Positions 49,201-60,149 of a stretch of DNA of 64,000 bases are shown here, piece after piece. How positions within the stretch are numbered: position 1 is the first letter of the stretch; every line of letters begins with the position of its first letter. This stretch comes from Xenopus tropicalis (lineage: Eukaryota > Chordata > Amphibia > Anura > Pipidae): the NCBI RefSeq assembly GCF_000004195.4, contig NC_030685.2, positions 52,280,016-52,344,015 on the forward strand. The letters are read 5' to 3'. The notes under the pieces were generated by a model. It did no database searches, was not told the origin of the DNA, and was given only the letters and a program-made list of their open reading frames with translations. The translations under genes and the position numbers were made by a program.

Positions 49201-52200
49201 AACAAAATTATAAAGGCCAAAGGAGTCAATGCATTTGCGTAGATTCATTCATATTTGTGCATTACACCTACGCTTTTCTTTGTCTTGAATTTTTGTATGT
49301 GATCTTTTTGAATGAAAGAAATAATCAATGTGCATTTAACAGTTTTGCATTTGCAGTTTGATGTGGATGAATTAAGTTAGAATAATGAGAGGATGAGTTA
49401 AAAACTAAATATTCTTAAAGTATTTCAGTGCTTTAAGAAATTTTAAAACTTTAAAGAAATTTAGCATGTTTCAGAATTGTAATACTACTATTTGCATTGA
49501 AGTACAAGGCTGCTAGGTATTTGCCAGAAAGTAAAAGTAACAAAACACTATTGCATGCAGCTGTTCAAGTTCTCTGTACAGTTTCCAATCCAATGCAAGC
49601 CGCCATATGGCTGCTCCAGGTCATAGTGTGTAAAAGCACAAATACATTATGCAAAGCCTGAGTGTCCTGCTTTGACAGTGTTTGCAGTATTTGCTTTTCT
49701 GTGCCAACAATTCCTAACATTGGCTTTAGACAGCTTGCTGTGGTAAATAATCTTGAAGTGAATTTTGAGGCAAGATTTGTGTCATTATGTAACTTAGGAA
49801 TATCGGCAAAAGTCTCTACAAATTGTTGAATACACTGAATGTAAATCTTATTAAATGGCTCTGTTGCTTACCATCTTTAACATTTTTTCAAATTATTTTA
49901 GGACAAAGCAAACATCAGCTGTGTTCACTCTTCCATGGTTACAGAACTGATGAGAGGAATCCGCAACCAGATAGATGGTTTAATAACTGGGATTTCATCA
50001 CGTGAAATGGCAGCCATGTCTCTTGGTTTGGCTCATAGGTATAGTAAAGCTTTCCATTGCATTGGGGTACTGACATTTAGGCAAAAGTTTTTTAGCATTT
50101 ACTTATTAAAACTGCTTGTTGTATTACAGTCTTTCCCGCTACAAACTGAAGTTCAGCCCTGATAAAGTGGATACAATGATAGTTCAAGCTATATGTAAGT
50201 AAAAAATGACTTTAGAAAGCTATTGCCTTTATATGATTTTACAAATTTGCACATTCTCAAAGCCTGTGGCACGCAGGGTGTCGCCTGTCATTTTTTCATT
50301 AGAAAAATATATGGGAAAACTTTGGGCCAATGTGGTGGTGAAATGCAGAGCACCACTCAAAATGCTTTTGGTGGTGACTTTCTTTCACTGCCACATATGG
50401 TTTAAGTAGCGTGTTGTCCATGTGCATTTTGACCACTGCTGTTTTTGCTTGTGCACGATTGTCGGTCAGGACCTCTGTGTGCCATTAGCTTTATGTCAAA
50501 ACAAGCATTCCTTAATGGTGGTTATAATTTATCAAAATCGTACTTGGCATTCTCTTTATAGAAGTGCAATACAGGACAAAGAACAGCAAGCACATAAGAC
50601 ACTATGCTAACTTCTATATATGCTGAATCTAATCAAACTTTTCTTTGACTAAATTCTACAGAAATATTAGTGGAATCTGTTTTTATAACCTTGTTTTTAC
50701 TTTTGTTTAAGCCCTACTCGATGATTTGGATAAAGAGTTAAACAATTACATAATGCGCTGCAGAGAGTGGTATGGCTGGCACTTTCCAGAGCTGGGCAAG
50801 ATCATCACAGACAACCTGGCCTATTGCAAGTGTTTGCGTGCTGTAGGTGAGTGTTCTGGTCATGAGTTACCATTCTTAGCCAACGCTTAAAAAAAAAAAA
50901 AAAAAAAAAAATTCTGTAATTATTAAACAGTAAAAATATTTCAGTGTTGTGAATTGCCTACCAGATACACGAGCGATCTGAAGTAATACAGACAGAATGC
51001 TTGCACTGGTTGATGGGCAAGGTGATTTCTACTACTATCTAGCATAGTTAGGCACTAATATACAAGAGTAAGTTTGATCAGTGATGATGATTTTTGTCTA
51101 ATTGCCTGATACTTAAATGAGGGCAATTTTAGTCACTACCTCATCTGAGACAAACTGGTGTTTTGTATATAGTGTATGTGTATATATATATTATTTTTTT
51201 TCCCCTTTCATATATTGAGCTTGTCACAGTTGCTGTGTGTTTTATTCTACAAACAGAAATTATGACTATACTTCTTGTTACTGAGTAGCTTATGTACGTC
51301 TTGAAAATGTAAAGTTTCACTTCTTCCACCTCTGTATTTGGGACAAATCCCAGCAGTCATTAATTAGCATGAGACCTTGTAAAGTTTTAAAGTGACAGTA
51401 TTTGTGACCCAGGCACAAATTTAATGTATTTTAAATCCTTTTCACTTAAGTTTTGTATGGATTGGTGACTTGTTACTGCTTAGGTTTTTTTTCTTGTAGG
51501 TTTGAAGTAATGACAAAATATTTGAGTGTGCATGGCTAATCATTTGTAATCTGTTAATAGTTTCATAGTATTTTCAACCATTTCTGTTCTTTTAGGTGAC
51601 AGAATAAATTTTGCAACTTTTGACTTGTCTGAGATCCTCCCAGAAGAGGTTGAAACGGAAGTAAAAGCTGCTGCAGAGATTTCCATGGGTACTGAGGTAT
51701 CTGAAGAAGACATAAACAACATCCTGCATCTGTGTGACCAGGTAAATAAAAAGCATATACCGTATATACTTGAGTATAAGCCGACCCCAATATAAGCCGA
51801 GGTACCTAATTTTACCTAAGAAAACTAGAAAAACTTCAATAATCAAAATAAATACCAATAAAATAACTAGCTCTGTAAGTGGAGAAGAGGGTCAACAAAA
51901 ACAATATGGTATCAACAATGATTCCTTAAGAGTACTACCCCCTTAGCTCAATCAGCAACCAAGCTAAACACAAAGAGTTAGTCCTTCAAAACTATATATA
52001 TATATATATATATATTTTATATAGAATATAAAGTGCAATGTCTAGTGCAGAATGGGGCAGGTGAGGATGCTAAATGAAGATGAATTTGGGAGCAGGACAG
52101 GGCACTGGAGGGTCTGGTTGCGGGTGGCCTAATTTGCACACAAAGGACAGAGGGTGCTAGTCTGGAGGGACCCATGGCACCCAACTCAAGTATAAGCCAA

Positions 52201-55200
52201 GGGTGACTTTTTCAGCGCATTTTGGGTGCTGAAAAACTAGGCTTATACTCGAGTATATATAGTAATCACTAAATGCCATATTTCCTGCCCACAAAAATAC
52301 CCTCCATCTTCTTTTCATATTCTTCTTTGCATGTTTTTAAGCAATAGGCAATATTTAAGTTATTAGAAAAAAAAATACATTTATATTTTACTGGTTACAC
52401 AGATTTAAAGGAAACCACAATATTCTTGGTCAAAGGTCAAAATGCACTCTTGCACTTTTATATAGTTGCATTTAGCTCTGTGCAGTCCTTCTGTGTTTAG
52501 TTTAACTGAGCACTGCTGAGCCTATTGATGCAGGGTTACGTTCACATCCAGCATCAGTAGGCGCAGCACAATTGCGCTTAAGGCTGATGCACCACGTAGT
52601 GAGTTAGTCACCCATGCTAGATCTCTGCTATCCCGGGCGACTAATTGCTCCTAAATGCCTTTCCACTGGCAACAATAAGGGGCAGATTTATCAAAACACA
52701 AGTTCGAATCCCAAATGGGAAAAATTCGGATTGGAAACGAAAATTTCTGAAGATTGCAAATATCACGAAAATGCTTATGAAAAAATCGTATTAGTCACAA
52801 TAATATCCTATTGGCGATCCGAAAGTCACGAAATTTTCGTACCGAATGATTGTAAACAGCAGCAAAACCGATCCGATTTTTTTGCGCTAAAAATACGAAA
52901 AAGTTGCGCAAGCATCGAAAAAGTTGCGCAATGTACAATAAAGTTGTGGAAAATACGATTGGACCAATCGAACGAACGCTCGGAGCGTTCGTGGATAAGT
53001 AAATGTGCCCCTAAGAGTCGCTGGTGCATAGGTCTACTCATTACATGACTTCGGAAAGCCAAAGTAAAGTTTTCTACTGTAGGCAACTTTGCCTGACTTC
53101 AGAAAGCCAAAGCAATGCGTTGGCCTTTCCACCTGGCAGTTCCTATTGTTGCTGATAGAAAGGCATTTTGGAGCGAATTTCCCTTCTGCAGGCAACTTTG
53201 CACAACTTTAGAAAGTGCAAGCAAGTGAAGTGATGCGTAGGCCTTTCCAACGGTGATTCCTGTTTTTGTCAGTGGAAAGGTATTTGAGTGGTTAGCTGCC
53301 CGTGATAGCAGATATGTTGCGGGCAACTAACTCGCTCCATGTGGCATCAGCTTAAAGAACTGGGCGCAGACTTTACTCACATGCTAAACACTATAACAAC
53401 CCCAGGCAGACTTCTGGATAATTGGTGTCCGATTTGCAGGAAATGCCCACACAGTTGTGGTAATTTTGGCAAATTGGCCATAATTTTAACAAAGGAATCA
53501 CCTCCTTGTGACCGCAATGACACAAATTCTGGAAGAAGACTCTGCATTGTATGGTGGAAAACATGGCGATTTAGGCTTGAAATTGCACTTTGCTCACTGC
53601 ACTTGTGGATGTACGTGTGTCCTTTCAAGTCCCGGAAATTCATCACTTTAGAGGAGAACAAACAGAGAGGAGGTTGAATTATACTGTTAGCATAAGGCAC
53701 CTTGGAAAATAACTTGTTGGAGTTATCATGGTTTCCTTTAATAAGTGAAATCAGGTATGTTTGTATTATATATATAAAAAAAAATATTCTGGAAGTTCAA
53801 GTACTGTTGATGCATCTTTTCTACATAAGTCCAACTGAATGAGACCTTGTCAAAAAGGGGGGTATATATTCTCTTTAAGTGTAAACAGAGCTGGCAGAAT
53901 TCTTGGAGGGTTGAGTGATTAAAACACTTACTGGACAGTATTAAAAAAAATTGATACCAACAGAACCCCTTTATGACTATGCACAAGGGTGAACCACATT
54001 TAAACTGTGGAATTGGCATTTTCTGCTAATGTTTTTTCTTGGAACATACACACACGTGTAAGATAAATCTAACTTATTTATGTTTGTTTCCAGGTGATTG
54101 AGATCTCTGAGTACAGGTCACAGTTGTATGACTACTTGAAGAACAGAATGATGGCCATTGCACCCAACTTGACTGTGCTAGTGGGCGAGCTAGTTGGTGC
54201 CAGGCTTATTGCCCATGCAGGTTAGCTTTTGACTGTTAAAATATATTCATAACTAATAGGAAAAAATGCTACTTCAAATAACATTCTGTGTATGTGACCA
54301 TAAAGGGGAGCTGTCGTTGAATTTAACATGTGTCCACTGTAGTAATGTGTCTTTGCAATGTAACTGTGCTGTCACTGAAAACCAACACCTCACACTGAAA
54401 TCGTCCATTTGAACTTAGAGATATATCAGTGATTCACAGCATTTTGCAGCCAAAAATGGTTTATTGAGCAACCCATTCATAAACTGTTACATTTGTAAAC
54501 AACTGATGAAAAAATTCATTGGGAAAATGACTTGTAAATCATTTTATTCATTTTTGGTAGTTTTTTTTTTTTCCCCTTACCTTTTTTTAATTACCACTTT
54601 TTCCATCCAGAAACAGCTCACTGGACTGTTATAAATTTTCACATAATATTTAATGTTGATGTATGTTTTAATAATTTATCAAGTGTTCTATGTCAGGTTG
54701 TGTGGTCAGTGATGATGTTTTATTCCTAATTGCCTGATAACCCATGAGGGCAATTTTAGTCACTACCTCATCTGAGACCACTTTCCTGTTCAATTTAAAA
54801 TGTACACCTTGTACAGGTGTGGGACCCATTATCCAGAATATTTGGGGCCTGGGGCCCAGTAGGAGTGTTCTGCCTCCAATAAGGATTAATTATATCTTAG
54901 TTGGCTTCAAGTAAAAGGTACTGTTTTCAAAATGATTTAAAAATTAGAATTATTTGCTTATAATCAAGTCTATGGGAGATAGCCTTCCCATAATTCGGAA
55001 CTTTCTGGATAATGTGTTTCCAGGTCCAATACCTGTAATTGTTTTTTTATTAATGGTATTGCTTAGCCCTTGTTAGATGTTTAGTAGTTTTGTATGTTTT
55101 CATTATTTTCGTTACAAACAATCTATACATTTTGTGTGTTTTTTTAAGGTTCCCTCTTGAACTTAGCAAAGCACCCTGCTTCAACTGTGCAGATTTTAGG

Positions 55201-58200
55201 AGCAGAGAAAGCTCTCTTCAGAGCATTAAAAACCAGAAAGGACACTCCCAAATACGGTCTGATTTATCATGCTTCATTAGTTGGACAGACTACTCCTAAA
55301 AATAAGGGCAAGGTAAGTCCAATAAACTCTGCCCACTAACGGGGTTGTCCACCCAAAAAATGTTTTTTCTTTGCACATAAAAAGAAAATGTGACACAAAG
55401 TTACAACCGTGTATCAGAGATCAACCCTTCAGCCCATACTTCAGGTCTTCAATGCCTTGCACACTTCTCTTATCTCCTCCTTTTAATCAAAGAACATAAA
55501 AAGGCATTGCGGGAGTTGGAGTCTTGACTGTAGTAAAACTGACTACCAGTACAAAGTTGTAATTTTAGAATTATTAAAGTCTGGTAAAGGAGAAAAGAGC
55601 ACTGTCCAAATCTGCTCGATCGCAATTACATTTCCTAATAGCCTAAACATTTTTCTAAAATTTGTATTCAATGTATATTGGAAAATTGCTTAATTACATT
55701 TTCTTTCATTATGCCCTCACCCTCAAATTGTTTTTTGCTTTATAAACCTTGTTTTTGATTTGCTGCTCACTAATTTTAACATATGAAAGGTTTTATATTG
55801 CTGCATTAGAATTTCATATACTATATTTGCAAACTTCCACTTTTATTTAGCATATCAAAACAAGCAGTGCTTTGGCTCTCTGTTAAACTCTGGTGTATTT
55901 CTTTTAGATAGATAAGGATACTTGGTGCTTAAAGGCTGTGGCAGACAGAGAGTGCCCTAAGTGGCTAAGGCAGATATCTGGCCAAAATGTATATAGTAAA
56001 TTACCATTTTGTTTTCAACTTGGGGTATACAACTGATACTTATTCAAACTAAATGAAATGTGTGTCCTTCTTGTAGAAAGAAAGACAGTACCTGCTGCTC
56101 TTACTCTTAATTTAGTCTCTTAGTATGATCTCTTCAAAGAAATCTGCTATGTGTTTATATCTTCTATATACCACTTTATGTACTGAGCTACTGTACAGGT
56201 ATAACACTTTTACATTCCTTGTAAACCTATTAGCTTAATGTCAAATCAAAATATTTACAGTACAGTTATGCAATGTTCTTCCTCTTCATAGATCTCCCGT
56301 ATGTTGGCAGCCAAGGCAGCCCTTGCCATACGATATGATGCTCTTGGAGAAGACACCAATGCAGAACTGGGTGTAGAAACCAGAGCTAAGCTGGAGTCAC
56401 GTCTTAGACACTTGGAAGAGAAGGGGGTAAGAATTAACCATTTCTAAGGATTAGAAAAGGGTCAATGATGTCAATAAATTGGGTCAATGATGATTTCAAC
56501 TTTTGCCTGATTTTCCTGAAGGAAATAGCTGTCTCTACCTCATCTGAGCCCCAAGTAAAAATGTTTGAGTAGCTTAAAAGTTCTTCCCTGCTGAAGTAAA
56601 TATGTATGCTCTATGTTTGTGTTCTTCTAGTTCTCCATGTAACCTAATGAAAATTATTTTCTTATCCCAATAGTTGAAAAGAATCAGTGGTACTGGGAAA
56701 GCATTGGCCAGAGCAGAAAAGTATCAGCACAAGAGGTGAGTAACATTAACTGATTTGCCTTCCATATTTGGAAAATAAGCCTCAAAAATTTAAGGGCATA
56801 TCCTTTAAAACCCATGCACCTTTTAAATGTTTTAAAGGAGAATATTGTAGCAGGAGCAACATTTGTTTTGATATATACACAGTGAGAGGTTCTGGCCTCC
56901 CAAGCCAATTTATGATACTGGCAATGAAAGTAGGTAATTCTTCCAGCCCCCCTGGAACAGTCATTGGAGAGATGTGTGGCTCCTTCAGCCTTTACCCATC
57001 TTGAGTGATGTCAGATTTCATTGCTGAAAACAAAAGATTTTTTTTTCGACTCCTTTTGCCAGGATCTTTATGACCATTTGCCTGTGTCGCCTAATACAGA
57101 GGAAGATTTCTGTGTATTAAAAATCCTCTTTATGTGATGATTTATCCTGCAGCCAATTGTTTGAGGCAACTATATTTTGTGTGCTTAGGATGTTGGCAAA
57201 AAGAATAAGATGATTTTCTCATGGGGGTGGGGGATATCATGGAAACAAAAGAAGACCGCACATGCTTCTCTTTGCTTTGTGACACTATAGTGAAACTATG
57301 CACTAGTATGATAAATTACCAACATAAATGGCTAGTCTGCTTGTCTTGCAGGAAAAGTAGGGAATTTTCCTAATTAGTGTTGTTGTTCTTACAGTGAGGT
57401 ACGGACATATGATCCATCTGGGGATTCTACACTGCCATCTGTTCCAAAGAAACGAAAGTTTGAGGAGGTAGAGGAAGAAGAACAACCAGCAGAAACTAAA
57501 GTCAAATCTAAAAAGCCCAAAGTGGAGGTAGTGCAGGAAGAAGGTGGGTAGTAATAAAACTTCTATGATAAAACTTTTATGCTAAATCATTTTATACCCC
57601 ACTAACATTAAAAGACATGGAAGTCACCAAAATGTTCAGCACCCCTCTGATGATGTAAATGTTTTTTTCCCCCAAGTTGGTACTTTTGGGGGGAAAATAA
57701 ATCCCATGTCTCTTGTACAGATGAAGATGAAGCTTCCTGCAGCTGTACATTATACAAACACCACATCTGAAGGCTGTTGAACACATCCGTAATTTTACTC
57801 TTATGTTAGCAGTGATGCTTACTTCTGTTCCCCTCTTTCTTGCAGAGGAAATAGAGGAAGAAGCTCCAAAGAAAAAAAAGAAGAAGAAGAAGATCAAAGT
57901 TGAGGAAGAGGAGGCAGAGGCAGTAGAGGTAGAAGTAGAAGAGGAAGAACCTTCCACCAGCACAGCAGTTGAGGTGAGTACTCCAGACTGTAGCTAGATA
58001 TAAAAAATAAACATGTCCAATACAATGCAGTATCTTCTTATTCATTCTAGGTAACATATTGTAGTTTGAGCTTTGTTTATTTTGCTGCACCCAAACCTTG
58101 CATAGCCAGCAGCATATTAGTAGACATATTTTTTTTAAAACATTTTTTGCTTATGTTTGGCCATCAAAAAAAACCTTGCTCATGTTTAGGCAAAATATTT

Positions 58201-58372
58201 TAACACCGCACACAATAATATTTGGCTTTCTGTGTAACTTGCATTTTGGGATATAGTCCATATTTCTTTAATGATAGTGACTTTAATGACTTCATAAAAA
58301 TGTTGTATTTCCTATTAGACACCAAAAAAGAAGAAAAAGAAGAAGAAGGTAAAACAGGAGGATGATGAGTAG
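46240..58372 (+). CDS. NOP58: NOP58, box C/D snoRNP core protein (complete, 15 exons)
   Basis: Exons: 46240-46284, 47784-47860, 48681-48733, 49042-49166, 49902-50038, 50130-50194, 50712-50846, 51596-51741, 54094-54220, 55149-55312, 56292-56426, 56674-56735, 57395-57543, 57846-57973, 58319-58372. The total is 1602 nt, or 533 residues plus TAG; the human protein has 529. The N-terminal NOP5NT domain starts [16 protein letters not shown] central helical part follows (NELMRGIR-like [28 protein letters not shown]), then the Nop RNA-binding domain with [29 protein letters not shown] and [13 protein letters not shown]. The tail has alternating Lys and Glu blocks typical of nucleolar proteins. NOP58 binds fibrillarin, NOP56 and SNU13 on C/D snoRNAs and is needed for their stability and for rRNA 2'-O-methylation. 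Introns 2, 3, 7, 9 and 11 contain snoRNAs. Confidence 0.98.
47230..47534. mobile_element. hAT-like element in NOP58 intron 1
   Basis: CAGTGACCCCCAACC and GGTTGGGGATCCCTG inverted ends; flanks GTCTAATA (47222-47229) and GTCGAATA (47535-47542) are a target duplication with one change. Confidence 0.75.
48359..48437 (+). ncRNA. SNORD70: Box C/D snoRNA, SNORD70 type, copy 1 (NOP58 intron 2)
   Basis: A perfect 7-bp terminal stem (TATTGCC at 48359-48365, GGCAATA at 48431-48437) encloses a C box ATGATGG at 48367-48373 and a D box CTGA at 48427-48430. A likely D' CTGA and C' lie inside. The guide TTCGTCACTACC before the D box is complementary to the conserved 18S rRNA stretch GGTAGTGACGAA. The fifth base upstream of the D box is T and pairs with the A that is Am512 in human numbering, the known SNORD70 target. 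Human SNORD70 also lies in NOP58. The C box departs from the RTGATGA consensus at its last base. Confidence 0.88.
48819..48894 (+). ncRNA. SNORD70: Box C/D snoRNA, SNORD70 type, copy 2 (NOP58 intron 3)
   Basis: A terminal stem TCACC/GGTGA flanks the C box ATGATGG at 48825-48831 and the D box CTGA at 48886-48889. An internal D' CTGA is at 48844-48847. The guide before the D box, CTTCGTCACTACCA, is the same as in copy 1, so it also selects 18S Am512 (human numbering). The unusual final G of the C box is shared with copy 1, which suggests duplication. It probably corresponds to the second SNORD70 copy of human NOP58. Confidence 0.85.
51072..51155 (+). ncRNA. SNORD11: Box C/D snoRNA, SNORD11 type, copy 1 (NOP58 intron 7)
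   Basis: A terminal stem GTTTG/CAAAC encloses a C box GTGATGA (starting at 51081) and a D box CTGA at 51145-51148. The guide GTCACTACCTC ends two bases before the D box and is complementary to 18S GAGGTAGTGAC. The fifth base upstream of the D box pairs with the G that is Gm509 in human numbering, the target of human SNORD11. A D' box CTGA lies at 51106-51109. Internal arms AATTGCC and GGCAATT can pair with each other. Confidence 0.88.
51760..52262. mobile_element. Tc1/mariner-type MITE (CCGTATATACTTGAGTATAA family) in NOP58 intron 8
   Basis: The left end starts 18 bases after the exon 8 donor. Ends match those of 21937-22843 and are flanked by TA (51758-51759 and 52263-52264). Contains an (AT)n run near 51993-52016. 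Confidence 0.75.
52578..53355. mobile_element. MITE with TTAA flanks, hosting a nested insertion
   Basis: Left end TTAAGGCTGATGCACCACG and right end CGCTCCATGTGGCATCAGCTTAA are inverted. The interior holds several AGAAAGCCAAAG / CTTTCCACTGGCAAC repeats with a common sub-motif. A second element (52679-53011) has been inserted into it. Located in NOP58 intron 8. Confidence 0.65.
52679..53011. mobile_element. Harbinger-like MITE nested in 52578-53355
   Basis: GGGGCAGATTTAT at the left and AAATGTGCCCC at the right, flanked by TAA on both sides (52676-52678 and 53012-53014). Interior rich in TCGAA/GCGCAA words. Confidence 0.7.
54702..54781 (+). ncRNA. SNORD11B: Box C/D snoRNA, SNORD11 type, copy 2 (NOP58 intron 9)
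   Basis: A perfect 6-bp terminal stem GTGGTC/GACCAC flanks a C box GTGATGA (starting at 54709) and a D box CTGA at 54772-54775. The D guide TTTTAGTCACTACCTCAT is identical to copy 1 and selects 18S Gm509 (human numbering). The AATTGCCTGAT and GGGCAATT internal arms are also retained. Host gene and target agree with human SNORD11/SNORD11B. Which of the copies is the true orthologue of which human gene cannot be told here. Confidence 0.88.
54812..55037. mobile_element. TACAGGTGTGGGACC-type MITE in NOP58 intron 9
   Basis: TACAGGTGTGGGACCCATTA at the left, CCAATACCTGTA at the right; same family as 27237-27463. It starts 31 bases downstream of a snoRNA. Confidence 0.7.
56479..56555 (+). ncRNA. 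Box C/D snoRNA, diverged SNORD11 type, copy 3 (NOP58 intron 11)
   Basis: A terminal stem TTGGG/CCCAA encloses a C box ATGATGA at 56487-56493 and a D box CTGA at 56544-56547. The D guide reads GTCTCTACCTCAT. It matches the Gm509 guide except for one base, leaving 7 continuous pairs next to the D box, a mismatch, then 3 more. The internal AATTGCC arms of the other copies are lost. It may be a third, weaker guide for the same site, or may have moved to another target through its D' region. Confidence 0.75.
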
Positions 58373-58804
58373 GAAAGAAAACATACAATATTTTATGGAC
58401 TTGTATGTCATTTCGTTTTACGGAGATCCCTCTCCAGCATAGAAAGAGAGAGATATTTAAGAATTTCTCTAAACATCTGGAGAAGACTCACAATGACTCT
58501 TTAGCATAAACCAAGAATTCAAAATATGGAAGAGGAACTAAAGGAACTTAACGTTTCTCTAAAGAATCCATACTGAACATGTTTGTTGCTGTCCATATAT
58601 TGTTCTTTTTGTTAAAACAAATTAATACCGGTTGTGTATATAACATATATTTTCCCTTTTCTCCAAATATACTTTATAAAAGTAGTGTTTGTTGTGTTTA
58701 GTAACAAAAGAAGCCATAAACAAGGAAGTGATCTATGGAAGACTACCATTTTTTGCCGCCTAGATTAACGGAGTATTTACTGCACCAAAATTGTTAAAAT
58801 ACAG

Positions 58805-58810
58805 ATTAAA
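58805..58810 (+). terminator. Likely NOP58 polyadenylation signal ATTAAA
   Basis: The hexamer ATTAAA occurs 430 bases after the stop codon and is followed at once by a GT-rich stretch (TGTTGAGTGTGTTTAC) that suits a downstream element. The first canonical AATAAA is much further on, inside AT-rich sequence near 59330. Confidence 0.5.
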
Positions 58811-59411
58811 TGTTGAGTGTGTTTACTTTTATATAAGGCTACATGGGTACATAGCACATTTTTACAATTCATTACTAGTACAGACAGGAGGTGACAAAAA
58901 TTGCAATTAACACAGAATCACAATGTATTAAGACACAACAGTTATGTTGCAAGGCAACAACTGGAAACTGGTTCCTGGTGCTTTTAATCTGGCCATACAT
59001 GCACCATTTCAATTTTCGTACCACGAGTGGGCTCCCAATTGTCAAATAAGGCTAGAAAAATTCAGTGTATCTGACAATATCCTTGGGTGACCTACAATGG
59101 ACAATGGTCAGAACATCCTCCAATTTGTTATTTTTAGGACTGGAATTCGACAATTTAAATCTAAATGTTAGTTTTAGATTGTTGAATTAAAAAGTGTTTG
59201 TTGGAAGAAAACTAAAATCTGAACATGGATTACCACCTTTAAACTGTTCTCATTGTGGATAATGTAGGGTGAGTGCTGCAGTTTTTACAATGTGCACAAA
59301 TACCCCAAATCTCTTTGTTCTAGTGCGGGAAAAAAATAAAATATAAAAAAATATATATATATATTTATTAAAAAATATACAAAATAAAAATTCCCCAAAA
59401 GTAATTAGTAG

Positions 59412-59743
59412 TACAGGTATAGGACCCATTATCCAGAATGCTCGGGACCAAGGGTATTCCGGATAAGGGATCTTTCCGTAATTTGGATCTCCGTACCTTA
59501 AGTCTGCTAAAAAATCAATAAAACATTAATTAACCCCAATAGGATTGTTTTGCATCCAATAAGGATTATTTATATCTTAGTTGGGATCAATTACAAGGTT
59601 CTGTTTTATTATTACACAGAAAAAGGAAATCAGTTTAAAAATTCTGAATTATTTGATTAAAATGGAGTCTATGGGAGACAGGCTTTCCGTAATTCGGAGC
59701 TTTCTGGATAACGGGTTTCCGGATAAGGGGTCCGATACCTGTA
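59412..59743. mobile_element. TACAGGTATAGGACC-type MITE, complete
   Basis: TACAGGTATAGGACCCATTA to CCGATACCTGTA, with inverted TTATCCAGAATGCTCGGG / GGATAACGGG subterminal parts. Confidence 0.75.
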
Positions 59744-59781
59744 TTGCTTTTCTTGTGTCCATGGAGGGGGGGGGGGGCGCG

Positions 59782-59864
59782 TATACTTGAGTATAAGCCG
59801 AGGGTTACTTTTTCAGCACATTTTTTGTGCTGAAAAACTCTGCTTATACTCGAGTATATACGGT
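59782..59864. mobile_element. Solo hairpin of the TATACTCGAGTATAAGCC family
   Basis: Arms GTATACTTGAGTATAAGCCGA and CTTATACTCGAGTATATAC with inner AGCACA/TGTGCT; an 83-base remnant of the 21937 family that folds on itself. Confidence 0.65.
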
Positions 59865-60149
59865 ATGTGTTGAAATAATGCATCCATTTGTCAAACTAGA
59901 AAAGCAAGAGACAATGTTTCGTTAATAAACATACTGTTAGCACAGTATTCTCAAAACACAGGGTTCAAGAATGTGGGCGTTCATTTTAGATGACTTTAGT
60001 AAGCACTGTAGTAATGTGCTGGTTTTTGGGTTTTACAAAAAACAAAAAAAAATTTGGAAGAAGGAAGCATAGATGCAAGGTTGCTTTATTTGGCAATGGC
60101 CACATAGGAACAATAGAAGGCTGAGTCTGCAGTTTCTTAAGTTTGCTTA

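Noticed and set aside
52614..53048. 144-codon frame in NOP58 intron 8
   Set aside because: It spans the border of two nested MITEs and shows no protein-like composition.
57131..57190. TGTGATGATTTATCC in NOP58 intron 12 as a C box
   Set aside because: No CTGA box with a pairing terminal stem occurs at the right distance downstream.
57645..57771. Possible sixth C/D snoRNA in NOP58 intron 13 (TGATGATG ... CTGA)
   Set aside because: The boxes are ~120 bases apart, there is no good terminal stem and no rRNA-complementary guide beside the D box.
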